A DNA stretch of 59,731 nt from DASCNA01 sp036011305 (GTDB taxonomy: Bacteria > Verrucomicrobiota > Lentisphaeria > Victivallales > GWF2-38-69), in contig DASCNA010000278.1 of assembly GCA_036011305.1 (NCBI GenBank), positions 1 to 59,731 of the forward strand, read 5' to 3'. Each line of letters begins with the position of its first letter. Within the stretch, counting starts at the first letter, position 1. The translations under genes and the position numbers were made by a program. Shown piece by piece: positions 8,296-16,563 of this stretch. The notes below the pieces were generated by a model that was not told the origin of the DNA, ran no database searches, and worked only from the letters and a program-made list of their open reading frames with translations.

Positions 8296-9786
8296 TTATG
8301 CTTTTTTTTCCCCTGAATAATTTCTTTTTACGCTGTTCTGGCTTCGTTTTCTTTCAAGCATATATGGTTCAGGCTGAATACTTTTTATTTCAGTTTCAAG
8401 AGCCTCTTCAATATCATGCATTATATAAGAACCGTATTCACAGAGGAAACTAATAGATTTCCCTTTTTTACCGGCACGCCCTGTTCTTCCTATTCTGTGA
8501 ATATAATCCTCCGCTCTTTCTGGAAGGTCATAATTAATAACATGACTGACATCATCAACATGTATTCCCCTTGATGCAACATCGGTGGCTATTAATATAT
8601 TACCTCTGCCTTTCCTGAAACTGCCAAGAATTTTTTCTCTTTTATTTTGAGGAATATCACCGGATAGTACATCTACAGCTTTATTATTTCTAATCAGAAA
8701 GTTTTTTAGCTTCTGAGTAAAATCACGTCTATTCACAAAAATCAAAGTTTTTGTGACTTCTTCATTTTCAAGGAGCCATAATAGTAAAGCATTTTTGTCT
8801 TTCTGCATTACGCTGTAAAACAGCTGTTCTATAGGTTCTGCAACAATCTGATCAGGCTGGACTTCAATCATAACCGGCTCAACCTGCCAGTTTTTAACAA
8901 GGCGCATAACCTCTACTGATAAAGTTGCACTGAAAAGCATAGTCTGCCTTTTACCAGGAAACGGGAGTTGATTTACTATTCGCCTTACATCTGGAATAAA
9001 TCCCATATCAAGCATTCTATCAGCTTCGTCAATTACAAAAATTTCCGTTTTATTCAGTTTCAAACATTTACTGCTGGAATAATCCAGCAGCCTGCCGGGG
9101 GTGCCGACAAGAATATCTATTGGTTTCTGAAGCGCCATCTGCTGTTTTTTATATCCTGTGCCTCCATACACTACGAGATTGTTAAAACCACAATATTTAC
9201 CAAGTGCTTCAGCATCCTTATATATTTGTATTGCAAGTTCACGAGTAGGTGCAATTATCAAGACTCTGCACATGCCGGGTGCTCTGTATTTTGGTGGATT
9301 CTTTAATAAATGAGAAAAAATAGAAATAAGAAAAGCAGCCGTTTTCCCAGTTCCAGTTTGAGCCTTTCCAGCTATATCTTTCTGAAGAAGGAGATGCGGT
9401 ATACATTCTCTCTGAATTTCTGTGCAATATTTAAATTTTGAGCTCTGCAGTCCGCATAATATTTCTTTCTGTATATCGAAATCACTGAATCTTGTTTCAC
9501 CATCAACTTTGGGAACTTCTTTTAACTCGGGCATTACAAGCGGCTTGGGTTTATGCGGTACATGTGTCGAATAGTTTTTTGTACTCTTTTTCTTAGCTAC
9601 ATTTGATGTAGGTGATTTTTTTTTAGGCTGTACTCGTTTATTAGGATATTGCTTTGTAGTTTGATCAAAAGTATTTCTTGTTTTTGAATGCGATACTGCT
9701 CTGGTTCCAGTCTGTTTTGACTGGCTCTTTTTTTTCTCTCCGCTATGGAGGAGATTTTTTATTTTTCTTTTAATTGTTGTAAACAA
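8296..9786 (-). CDS. DEAD-box ATP-dependent RNA helicase with basic N-terminal extension
   Basis: This 496-residue RNA helicase unwinds or remodels RNA. The Q motif sits near 100-128, motif I AQTGTGKT at 142-149, PTREL at 180-184, DEAD at 253-256 and SAT at 286-288. The C-terminal helicase domain ends with HRIGRTGRAG. Residues 1-85 are an extra lysine- and threonine-rich low-complexity tail, probably for RNA binding, as in RhlB- or RhlE-like enzymes. The start codon is TTG, with AAGGA about eleven bases upstream; no ATG occurs in frame before residue 85. Which DEAD-box subgroup it represents is uncertain. Confidence 0.92.
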   Translation of the reverse strand: MFTTIKRKIKNLLHSGEKKKSQSKQTGTRAVSHSKTRNTFDQTTKQYPNKRVQPKKKSPTSNVAKKKSTKNYSTHVPHKPKPLVMPELKEVPKVDGETRFSDFDIQKEILCGLQSSKFKYCTEIQRECIPHLLLQKDIAGKAQTGTGKTAAFLISIFSHLLKNPPKYRAPGMCRVLIIAPTRELAIQIYKDAEALGKYCGFNNLVVYGGTGYKKQQMALQKPIDILVGTPGRLLDYSSSKCLKLNKTEIFVIDEADRMLDMGFIPDVRRIVNQLPFPGKRQTMLFSATLSVEVMRLVKNWQVEPVMIEVQPDQIVAEPIEQLFYSVMQKDKNALLLWLLENEEVTKTLIFVNRRDFTQKLKNFLIRNNKAVDVLSGDIPQNKREKILGSFRKGRGNILIATDVASRGIHVDDVSHVINYDLPERAEDYIHRIGRTGRAGKKGKSISFLCEYGSYIMHDIEEALETEIKSIQPEPYMLERKRSQNSVKRNYSGEKKA

Positions 9787-10043
9787 AATTTATATATTCC
9801 TTTAAATTCAGATTAACTGTTTAATATGCAAAACCCGGTATATTCGATTAAAAGAATTTATAAGAATATTTTACATATGCGAATCTTTAATTAAATAATA
9901 TATCATGCCTATTAAAATATTACATTCACTATAAAGAAGTTATCGTACAGCATGTGTAGATTTTAACTTGTAAATTTGTCAATCTATATCAAAACAAGAC
10001 ATAAATAGAGCGGTATGGTAATTTACTTGATAACCTCAGATAA

Positions 10044-10079
10044 CAAAAAGCTCTTCCATTTCTATATAAGGAAGAGCTT
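10044..10079 (-). terminator. rho-independent terminator of the cysteine desulfidase gene
   Basis: A perfect 10-bp stem (AAGCTCTTCC / GGAAGAGCTT) with a 12-base loop is followed on the minus strand by a T run. It lies 28 bases beyond the stop codon of the gene ending at 10107. Confidence 0.88.
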
Positions 10080-10106
10080 AGTTCAATAATCTTAAAGTTA
10101 TTAAAA

Positions 10107-11399
10107 CTATTTTGTCATTATTTCTAAAATAACTTCATCTGTTTTCTGCATGCCCGCTTGTGACAATTCGCCAATATTTTTTATTGTTTGTTCCACGCCT
10201 TTACCAATAATACCATCACCACTATTTAAAACATCATGATGATACCCCAATGTCGCTGCATCAAAAGCAGCATATATACCAGTTGCTATTTTCATGGCAC
10301 ATGAAGCTTTTGCACCATCGCAGATTAATCCTGAAATATTACCCAAAGTATTTATTATAGCATCAGCCACAGCATCATAATCTCCATCCTGAACAAAAAC
10401 AAGAGCTCCACTTACTGCTGCTGCTGCACAGACAGCACCGCAGTGTGCTGATAATCTCCCAACATTTGTTTTGATATGAATAGTTGCTAAATGAGAGAAA
10501 AAGAGAGTTCGGATCATTTTTCCTTCACTGTATTTTCTCATATGACAATATTTGATAATAGGAAGAGATGCTGTCATACCCTGGTTACCGCTTCCACTTG
10601 TAGTCATTACAGGAAGAGGGCAGCCGCTCATTCTGGCATCACTGCCAGCTGCAGTATAACTCGCACATCTGTTTCTGCGATCATCTCCGTAAATATTTCT
10701 TTCAATATTTTTAGCGATACAGCTTCCTATATTTATACCGTAAGTTTCTTTAAGGCCTTCTTCTGCAATTTTTGAATTAAGTTCAACAATCTTACTGAAC
10801 ATTGGATTTATTAAAGAGAGATCAATTGTTTTAGCCAAATTGTAAATAAGTTCAATTGATAAAATCTGTCTGTCGCTTAAAGGGGAATTAAAATCTGCAT
10901 CGTTGCATGCCTGATTCAGGATAACTTTACCATTTTTCTCTATTTTAGTAATGTTTGTATGAATATGCTTTATTTCCACACTGGCAGACTCTTTCCCGGC
11001 AGTAGCTTCAACACGTACATAAAGTTTTATATCATTTTTTTCATGTATCACATTAATTGGACAATTATCCATGAACTCTCTGACTTTTTCCATCTCACCT
11101 TTGGTTACATCACTGATAACCATAAGTTCTTTTTTAGGGTCTCCGGCTATAGCGCCCATTGCAGCAGCTACTTTAATGCCGACCATACCGCCACTGTTGG
11201 GAACAACAACGCTTTTAACGTTTTTTATCATATTTCCTGATACATAAATATTAAGTCCATCAGGTTTTTTACCTAATTTTTCAACCGTTATTGCTGCAAC
11301 AAGGGCAATAGCTATAGGCTCAGTACATCCTTTTGCAGGAACTATTTCTTCATTTAAAATCTCAAGGACTTTTTCAGTAGTTTTATTATCAATTTTCAT
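10107..11399 (-). CDS. cyuA: L-cysteine desulfidase family protein (CyuA/YhaM, UPF0597)
   Basis: This 430-residue protein belongs to the UPF0597 family, characterised members of which are iron-sulfur L-cysteine desulfidases. These convert cysteine to pyruvate, ammonia and sulfide, mainly under anaerobic conditions. Conserved blocks include PAKGCTEPIA (Cys25), NSGGMVGIKVAAAMGA, SDARMSGCPLPVMTTSGSG (Cys260), SAHCGAVCAAAA (Cys320, Cys324) and the C-terminal ICDGAKASCAMK; these cysteines are the candidate cluster ligands. Length fits. It appears monocistronic, with a strong terminator at 10044. The fold is related to the serine dehydratase alpha domain, so serine dehydratase activity is an alternative. 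Confidence 0.88.
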   Translation of the reverse strand: MKIDNKTTEKVLEILNEEIVPAKGCTEPIAIALVAAITVEKLGKKPDGLNIYVSGNMIKNVKSVVVPNSGGMVGIKVAAAMGAIAGDPKKELMVISDVTKGEMEKVREFMDNCPINVIHEKNDIKLYVRVEATAGKESASVEIKHIHTNITKIEKNGKVILNQACNDADFNSPLSDRQILSIELIYNLAKTIDLSLINPMFSKIVELNSKIAEEGLKETYGINIGSCIAKNIERNIYGDDRRNRCASYTAAGSDARMSGCPLPVMTTSGSGNQGMTASLPIIKYCHMRKYSEGKMIRTLFFSHLATIHIKTNVGRLSAHCGAVCAAAAVSGALVFVQDGDYDAVADAIINTLGNISGLICDGAKASCAMKIATGIYAAFDAATLGYHHDVLNSGDGIIGKGVEQTIKNIGELSQAGMQKTDEVILEIMTK

Positions 11400-11637
11400 A
11401 ATATGGTTCTCTTTAAAATATATAAGTTTTCAAAATACAAAACAGTAAATTATTAATTTAATTGAAACTAAAAATATAACAATAATTATATTCAAATTAA
11501 TCTTTAAATTAAAGACAATGCTAGAGACTTTAATTATTGTTTTATTTTAAAAAACAGGAATTAAAGCTATATTTAAAATCGATATTGCCGTATTATTTTT
11601 AAACTTTGTTAAATATTTAATTGAGAAAACATGTAAG

Positions 11638-12933
11638 ATGAGTGAAAAAAACCTACCAAAAGAATCAATTATACGTCTGATGACCCGCATGGCAAATGAA
11701 CATAAAGCTATCAATTTATCACAGGGGTTTACTGACCGCCCGATAATATTCGAAATGCTCTGGGGTTTATTTAAAGCAGCAGTAGGAGGTACTGAAAACA
11801 GAGCAAGAGCTATTGAAACTTTAACAATGTCGAATATAGCAGAAGAACTTGGATATAACATTGAAGATTTTATGAAAATATCTCTTAAAGATATTATTTC
11901 TCAGCTCCAGGGTAAAGAAGATGTTTATAACCAATACAGCTATCCGTTCGGTCTTGTTGAAATGAGAGATGCAGTTGCTGATTATACTGAGAGATTTCAG
12001 GGGTACAAACCAAACCCTGAGAAAGAAATTACAATTGTATCAGGTGCTACAGAAGGTATCTTCATTGTTATGCAGACAATATGTGATCCAGGTGATGAGG
12101 TTATAGTGATTCAACCTTTCCATGAAATGTATCCATCACAGGCGCTTTTTTCAGGTATAGTACCTAAATATATTACACTGAGACAAAATGGTGAAAAAAC
12201 AGCATGGGATTTTGACTTTGAAGAATTTGAAAACAGTATCACTGATAAGACCAAAGCGTTTATCTTTAATACTCCCCATAATCCTACAGGAAAAGTCTTT
12301 ACATGTAAAGAGATAGAAGAAATCTGCAGAATATGTAAAAAACATGACATTAATATCATTAGTGATGAAATCTATGAACATATTCTATTCACTGATACAA
12401 AACATTACAGCATAGCTGCCTTTGAAGGAATGAGAGAAAGAACTTTTGTAGTTAATTCAATATCCAAAACAGGTAATTCAACCGGCTGGAGAATAGGCTG
12501 GGTTATTTCGCCTGAAGAGTATACATCTAAACTGCGCGGGATACATGATACTATGGTTATGCAGGCCCCTACGCCATTACAAAAAGGTGCAGTTGAACTT
12601 CTGAAAATGCCAGATGAATTTTACAGTAAACTTCCGTCAAAATATAAAAGCTGCTGTACAAAACTTATTACGGCCCTTAAAGATAAAGGTTTTGATGTGA
12701 TATTTCCTGAAGGATCATATTACCTTTTTGCAGATTACTCAAACGTACCTATTTTAAAAGAACTTTCACCGATGGAAGCATCTGAATATCTTATAAAACA
12801 GATTGGCGTTGCATCTGTACCAGGTGATAATTTCTATAAAATCGGCAGTTACGGAGATAAATCAATCAGGTTTGCCTTCTGCAGATCAACTAAATCTATT
12901 GAAGAAGCAGCAAACAGATTGATCAGATTGTAA
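11638..12933 (+). CDS. class I/II PLP-dependent aminotransferase
   Basis: This fold-type I aminotransferase of 431 residues transfers an amino group from an amino acid to a keto acid. Visible hallmarks are NTPHNPTG (211-218), SDEIYEH (242-248) with the pyridine-binding aspartate and tyrosine, the Schiff-base lysine in SISKTGNSTGWRIGW (Lys277), and the late carboxylate-binding arginine in IRFAFCRS. The order INLSQGF ... QYSYPFG resembles kynurenine/methionine aminotransferases. The spacing between those two motifs is about 70 residues, with roughly 40 extra residues (about 40-95). The physiological substrate is not evident from its neighbours. Confidence 0.88.
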   Translation: MSEKNLPKESIIRLMTRMANEHKAINLSQGFTDRPIIFEMLWGLFKAAVGGTENRARAIETLTMSNIAEELGYNIEDFMKISLKDIISQLQGKEDVYNQYSYPFGLVEMRDAVADYTERFQGYKPNPEKEITIVSGATEGIFIVMQTICDPGDEVIVIQPFHEMYPSQALFSGIVPKYITLRQNGEKTAWDFDFEEFENSITDKTKAFIFNTPHNPTGKVFTCKEIEEICRICKKHDINIISDEIYEHILFTDTKHYSIAAFEGMRERTFVVNSISKTGNSTGWRIGWVISPEEYTSKLRGIHDTMVMQAPTPLQKGAVELLKMPDEFYSKLPSKYKSCCTKLITALKDKGFDVIFPEGSYYLFADYSNVPILKELSPMEASEYLIKQIGVASVPGDNFYKIGSYGDKSIRFAFCRSTKSIEEAANRLIRL

Positions 12934-13017
12934 GATTTTAGAATATATTATTTCATATGAGCTGATATCGTTAGTCTTGTGAATATAAGCTTTTAACGAA
13001 AGAATAGGAGTTTTAAT

Positions 13018-14043
13018 ATGAAACCAAGAGATATATTTCTAGCTAGTATCGTTAAAGAAAAAACACCACGCGCAGCAGTTGGGAGTGCGACATCTGTAGT
13101 GACGACTGACCTGATGGAAAAAGTAGATGCCTTTTTCCCTGAAGTTCATCTAGATGGGAGTACAATGGCGACTCTGGCTGCTGCAGGTCATGAAGAATTA
13201 GGTTTAGATAATGTAATGCCGCTTTTTAGTGTTTGGCATGAGTGTGCTGCTCTCGGCTGTAAAGTAAACTTGGGAGATAAATATAGGATGCCTGATTCTC
13301 ACGGTTCTTTGATCTCTGACATAAATGAAGATATCAACTTTTCATCCAACTTTCTAACAAAACCGTCCTGTGTTGCCCCACTTAAAGCTATATCGCTCTT
13401 AAAAAAACGATTTCAGGATGAAGTCGCTGTTATAGGTAAGGTATTTGGCCCCTGGACACTGGCTTATCACATCTATGGTGTCCAGGAGTTTCTAATGGCA
13501 ACCTTAACAGATCCAGATGCTGTAAAGAGAATTTTACATAAATTAAAAGTAATTACAATTACTTTCGCAAAAGCCCAGCTGGATGCCGGAGCAGATGCAC
13601 TAACTCTTGCCGACCATTGCACACGCGACCTCTGTTCACCTGACGCCTACCGTGATTTCATACAGGACATACACTCCGAGTTTCATGAATCTATACCCGC
13701 AAAACTAATATTGCATATTTGCGGAGACACGTCCGATCGAATTGGATATATTTCCAGTACAGGCATTGAATGCTTCCATTTTGATTCAAAAGTGCCATCT
13801 TCAGAAGCAAGAAAACTTGCAGGAAGCAAATTGTCTCTTATGGGCGGTACAAGTAACCTGGAAATTATCCTAAATGGGAATAAAAAAATGATAGTTGAGG
13901 ATGTTGCAGAAAAAATCAGAAATAATGTTGATATTCTTGGCCCTGAATGTGCAGTACCATTAAATGCATCTTATAAAAAACTGCAGTTATTTGCAGAGGA
14001 ATCTAAAAAGCAAAGCCTGATCAATGCTAAACAGAGAAATTAA
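13018..14043 (+). CDS. MtaA/CmuA (UroD-superfamily) corrinoid methyltransferase
   Basis: This 341-residue protein of the uroporphyrinogen decarboxylase superfamily falls in the MtaA/CmuA branch, which moves methyl groups between a corrinoid protein and an acceptor thiol or tetrahydrofolate. The zinc-thiolate signature is present: LHICGDTSDRIG (His233-x-Cys235) and GPECAVP (Cys311). This separates it from true HemE. MGGTSNLEIILNG and GADALTLADHC are also typical of the branch. AGGAG seven bases before the ATG supports the start. No cognate corrinoid protein or substrate methyltransferase lies within the window, so its partner is unknown. Confidence 0.85.
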   Translation: MKPRDIFLASIVKEKTPRAAVGSATSVVTTDLMEKVDAFFPEVHLDGSTMATLAAAGHEELGLDNVMPLFSVWHECAALGCKVNLGDKYRMPDSHGSLISDINEDINFSSNFLTKPSCVAPLKAISLLKKRFQDEVAVIGKVFGPWTLAYHIYGVQEFLMATLTDPDAVKRILHKLKVITITFAKAQLDAGADALTLADHCTRDLCSPDAYRDFIQDIHSEFHESIPAKLILHICGDTSDRIGYISSTGIECFHFDSKVPSSEARKLAGSKLSLMGGTSNLEIILNGNKKMIVEDVAEKIRNNVDILGPECAVPLNASYKKLQLFAEESKKQSLINAKQRN

Positions 14044-14078
14044 CATAACAAAAAAAACTATAGAAAAGGATAATTACT

Positions 14079-14738
14079 TTGGTTACTATAAATTATCCAA
14101 ATGATTACTTTAAAAATTATATCGAATATATTAGCAATATTTGTCATAAAAAAAAGTTGTCATTAATTTTAAAAGGCTCGCTGGCTAATGGATCTGCAAA
14201 GAAACATTCAGATATAGACCTGATTATTTTAGGCAGCACAAGAAGTAATGACATAGATCAGATTATTTCCGAATACAGCATACCAGTGATGACTAATTTC
14301 ACAGAAAGACCTAAAGGGAGTTTGATATTGATTTATAGGAATAATCTAAGTATAGATCTTGATATAAAACAAACAATAACAGCAGACGAACTTAATGATT
14401 CTGTTATACTTCAAAAATTTGATAATAATTTTATCTTAGCTAAAGAAATCATAAGAATGAAAGTCGAATCTTTTTATTTGCCAAACAGGCCTCAATGGTA
14501 TAAGATTTTAAGACTTATACACAAGAGTCTTTTAAAACAGTTATGCAATAAAACTGAAAATGCACTGGACCTGCTTCAAGAAATTAAAAGCAGCTTAAAA
14601 TCAATAGGAATAAACAATTTAAAATATAAAAACGACTTCCAACAGGATATTATTCATATTTTCAAAGAAATTTGCAATAAGTACACAGTTGAACCAGATA
14701 TTAAAATTTTATATAAAAACTTGTTTAATGAGCTATAG
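14079..14738 (+). CDS. DNA polymerase beta-type nucleotidyltransferase domain protein
   Basis: This 219-residue protein starts with TTG at 14079, with AAAAGGA about nine bases upstream. Residues 33-50 carry the minimal nucleotidyltransferase motif GS ... SDIDLIILG, with metal-binding Asp45 and Asp47. A third acidic residue may lie in SIDLDIK near residue 97. The C-terminal half is helical and charged and resembles no family I can name. Its role (small-molecule adenylylation, protein modification, or toxin-like activity) is open; no antitoxin-like HEPN partner is adjacent. It is 35 bases after the methyltransferase gene and ends before a terminator-like hairpin. Confidence 0.72.
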   Translation: MVTINYPNDYFKNYIEYISNICHKKKLSLILKGSLANGSAKKHSDIDLIILGSTRSNDIDQIISEYSIPVMTNFTERPKGSLILIYRNNLSIDLDIKQTITADELNDSVILQKFDNNFILAKEIIRMKVESFYLPNRPQWYKILRLIHKSLLKQLCNKTENALDLLQEIKSSLKSIGINNLKYKNDFQQDIIHIFKEICNKYTVEPDIKILYKNLFNEL

Positions 14739-14764
14739 TAGTCTAATTAGTAGTATACCTTAAA

Positions 14765-14793
14765 ACTTATTCTACCAAAGAATAAGTAATTTT
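14765..14793 (+). terminator. probable terminator after the nucleotidyltransferase gene
   Basis: A perfect 9-bp stem (ACTTATTCT / AGAATAAGT) with a 5-base loop is followed by AATTTT. It lies 26 bases after the stop codon and just before the GNAT gene leader. Confidence 0.55.
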
Positions 14794-14816
14794 GAAAAAT
14801 CAATGGGGAAGACAAA

Positions 14817-15386
14817 ATGACAGGGACAAAAATAAAAAGTTTTATACTGAAAAATAAAATAATAGATTTCACTTCAACTATTATCGAAGGAAAAAGAATA
14901 GTATTGCAATCTAGGTTAAATAATTTTACAGAAACAATATTTCATGAATTCAGTAAAGAAATCACCCGTTTTATGTACCCCAAACCGGCTGATAAAATAG
15001 ATGAAACATTAGAGTTCATTAATAATTCTATAAACAATATGAAAACAAATTCAGAATTGATTTTAGCAATTACAAAAAAATATAACAGTGAATTTCTTGG
15101 ATGCTGCGGTTTACATATCAAAGAAACACCTGATACACCTGAACTTGGAATATGGTTGAAAAAAAGTGCTCACGGAAACAAATATGGGCAGGAAGCTATC
15201 AAAACCTTAATTGATTGGTGTAAAGAAAATATTGAGTTTGATTATCTGATATATCCTGTAGATAAAAAAAATATTCCAAGCAGAAAAATTCCTGAATCTC
15301 TCGGAGGAACTATCTTTAGAGAAGAAATAGTAAAAACGATGAATAATACCTATCTGGATGAAGTCATTTATAAAATCAGTAAATAG
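14817..15386 (+). CDS. GNAT-family N-acetyltransferase (RimJ/RimL type)
   Basis: This 189-residue acetyltransferase transfers acetyl from acetyl-CoA to an unknown amine or protein N-terminus. The GNAT core runs from about residue 27 (IIEGKRIVLQSRL) to the C-terminus. LGIWLKKSAHGNKYGQEAI (about 112-131) is the acetyl-CoA pyrophosphate-binding motif A, here with HGNKYGQ for the usual RGxGxG/A. NIPSRKIPESLGG is the RimL-like motif B. GGGGAAG before the ATG supports the start. It lies between a nucleotidyltransferase and a D-2-hydroxyacid dehydrogenase; no shared pathway is obvious. Confidence 0.83.
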   Translation: MTGTKIKSFILKNKIIDFTSTIIEGKRIVLQSRLNNFTETIFHEFSKEITRFMYPKPADKIDETLEFINNSINNMKTNSELILAITKKYNSEFLGCCGLHIKETPDTPELGIWLKKSAHGNKYGQEAIKTLIDWCKENIEFDYLIYPVDKKNIPSRKIPESLGGTIFREEIVKTMNNTYLDEVIYKISK

Positions 15387-15472
15387 TAACCTATAATTAG
15401 CAAATATGAACAATCCAGACATGTTTCACTGCATATAGAAATTCTATAATATATAAAATAAGGAATCACATT

Positions 15473-16408
15473 ATGTCTATTCGAAAAACAATTATGATCT
15501 GGCTGAATCATAAGGATATACCGGCATTTCGAATAACTCAGAAAAATATTGATTACCTTCAAAATATATATGGTACTGATTATTTTATAGAGTCAGTCAA
15601 AGATCAAAATCAATTTTTGAACCTACTGCCGGAAGCTCACATAGTAATGACATGGTATTTTAAAAAACAGTGGTACAAAATAGCCGAAAAGCTTGAACTG
15701 ATACTGAATCCTATGACTGGAAAAGAATGGGTTGAGGAAGATCAGTACAGCGGAGTAAAGATTATACATGGAAATTTTCCAGGAATTATTATTAGGGAAT
15801 CACTGTTGGGAATGATTCTATATTTTAAAAACGAAATTGATACTATTCTCAAGTTTAAAAAAATAAAAAAATGGGATAAAGGTTATTTTAGTAAAATCAG
15901 GACATTGAGTAAACAGACTGTTTTAATAATAGGATACGGTACTATAGGCAAACTATGTGCTGAAGTTCTTAAAGTCTTTGGTACAAATATTGTCGGAGTA
16001 AAAAGGAATATAGCACCCGGTAAAGACATATTTGCAAATAAAATTATAACTTTCAGAGAATTACGGCAATATTTACCGAATGCAGACCACGTAATTGTAG
16101 TACTGCCTGCCAACAAAAACACAGACAACATTTTTACAAAGGAATATTTTAGCATTATGAAAAGCAGTGCCTGTTTTTATAATTTCGGACGTGGTAACTG
16201 CTATAAGGAAAGTGATCTAATCTGGGCACTTAAAAATAGTGAAATAAAAGCTGCCGGTCTTGATGTATTTAATGAAGAACCTCTGCCTGATACTTCAGAA
16301 CTATGGAGTCTTCCGAATGTAATAGTAACGCCGCATTCAAGCGCTGTGTGCAGTGAACACCTTGAATTCTTTTTTGACCAGATTGTTGAATCTAAAATTT
16401 TGAACTAA
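15473..16408 (+). CDS. D-2-hydroxyacid dehydrogenase family NAD(P)-dependent oxidoreductase
   Basis: This 311-residue dehydrogenase probably interconverts a 2-keto acid and a D-2-hydroxy acid. The Rossmann motif is IIGYGTIGK (about 152-160). Catalytic residues are all in place: Arg240 in FGRGN, Glu269 in NEEPLPD and His288 in TPHSSAV. The N-terminal substrate domain is divergent. Candidate activities include phosphoglycerate-type, lactate or hydroxypyruvate reduction; serC is 40 kb away and gives no linkage. AAGGAATC upstream is a modest ribosome-binding site. Confidence 0.85.
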   Translation: MSIRKTIMIWLNHKDIPAFRITQKNIDYLQNIYGTDYFIESVKDQNQFLNLLPEAHIVMTWYFKKQWYKIAEKLELILNPMTGKEWVEEDQYSGVKIIHGNFPGIIIRESLLGMILYFKNEIDTILKFKKIKKWDKGYFSKIRTLSKQTVLIIGYGTIGKLCAEVLKVFGTNIVGVKRNIAPGKDIFANKIITFRELRQYLPNADHVIVVLPANKNTDNIFTKEYFSIMKSSACFYNFGRGNCYKESDLIWALKNSEIKAAGLDVFNEEPLPDTSELWSLPNVIVTPHSSAVCSEHLEFFFDQIVESKILN

Positions 16409-16430
16409 GTCAAACAGCTTAATATTAAAA

Positions 16431-16563
16431 CTATCCTTTAGCAAAGTGAGAAATGTAGTAATCTGATTTTATAAACTCCTGAGGAGAACATTTCATATTC
16501 TGTTTAAAAATATTTGAGTAATATTTATAATCACTAAACCCTACTGTATCAGCAATTATCACA
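16431..16563 (-). pseudogene. C-terminal fossil of an AraC-family transcriptional regulator
   Basis: In the frame shifted by one base from RecQ, the minus strand from about 16563 to the TAG at 16431-16433 encodes VIIADTVGFSDYKYYSNIFK and then QNMKCSPQEFIKSDYY. This matches the second helix-turn-helix of AraC/XylS regulators (IAxxVGFxDxxYFxxxFKxxxGxSPxxFR). Only about 44 codons remain, with no start and no first helix-turn-helix. It overlaps the last codons of recQ by about 15 bases, placing a deletion or recombination junction there. Confidence 0.8.
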
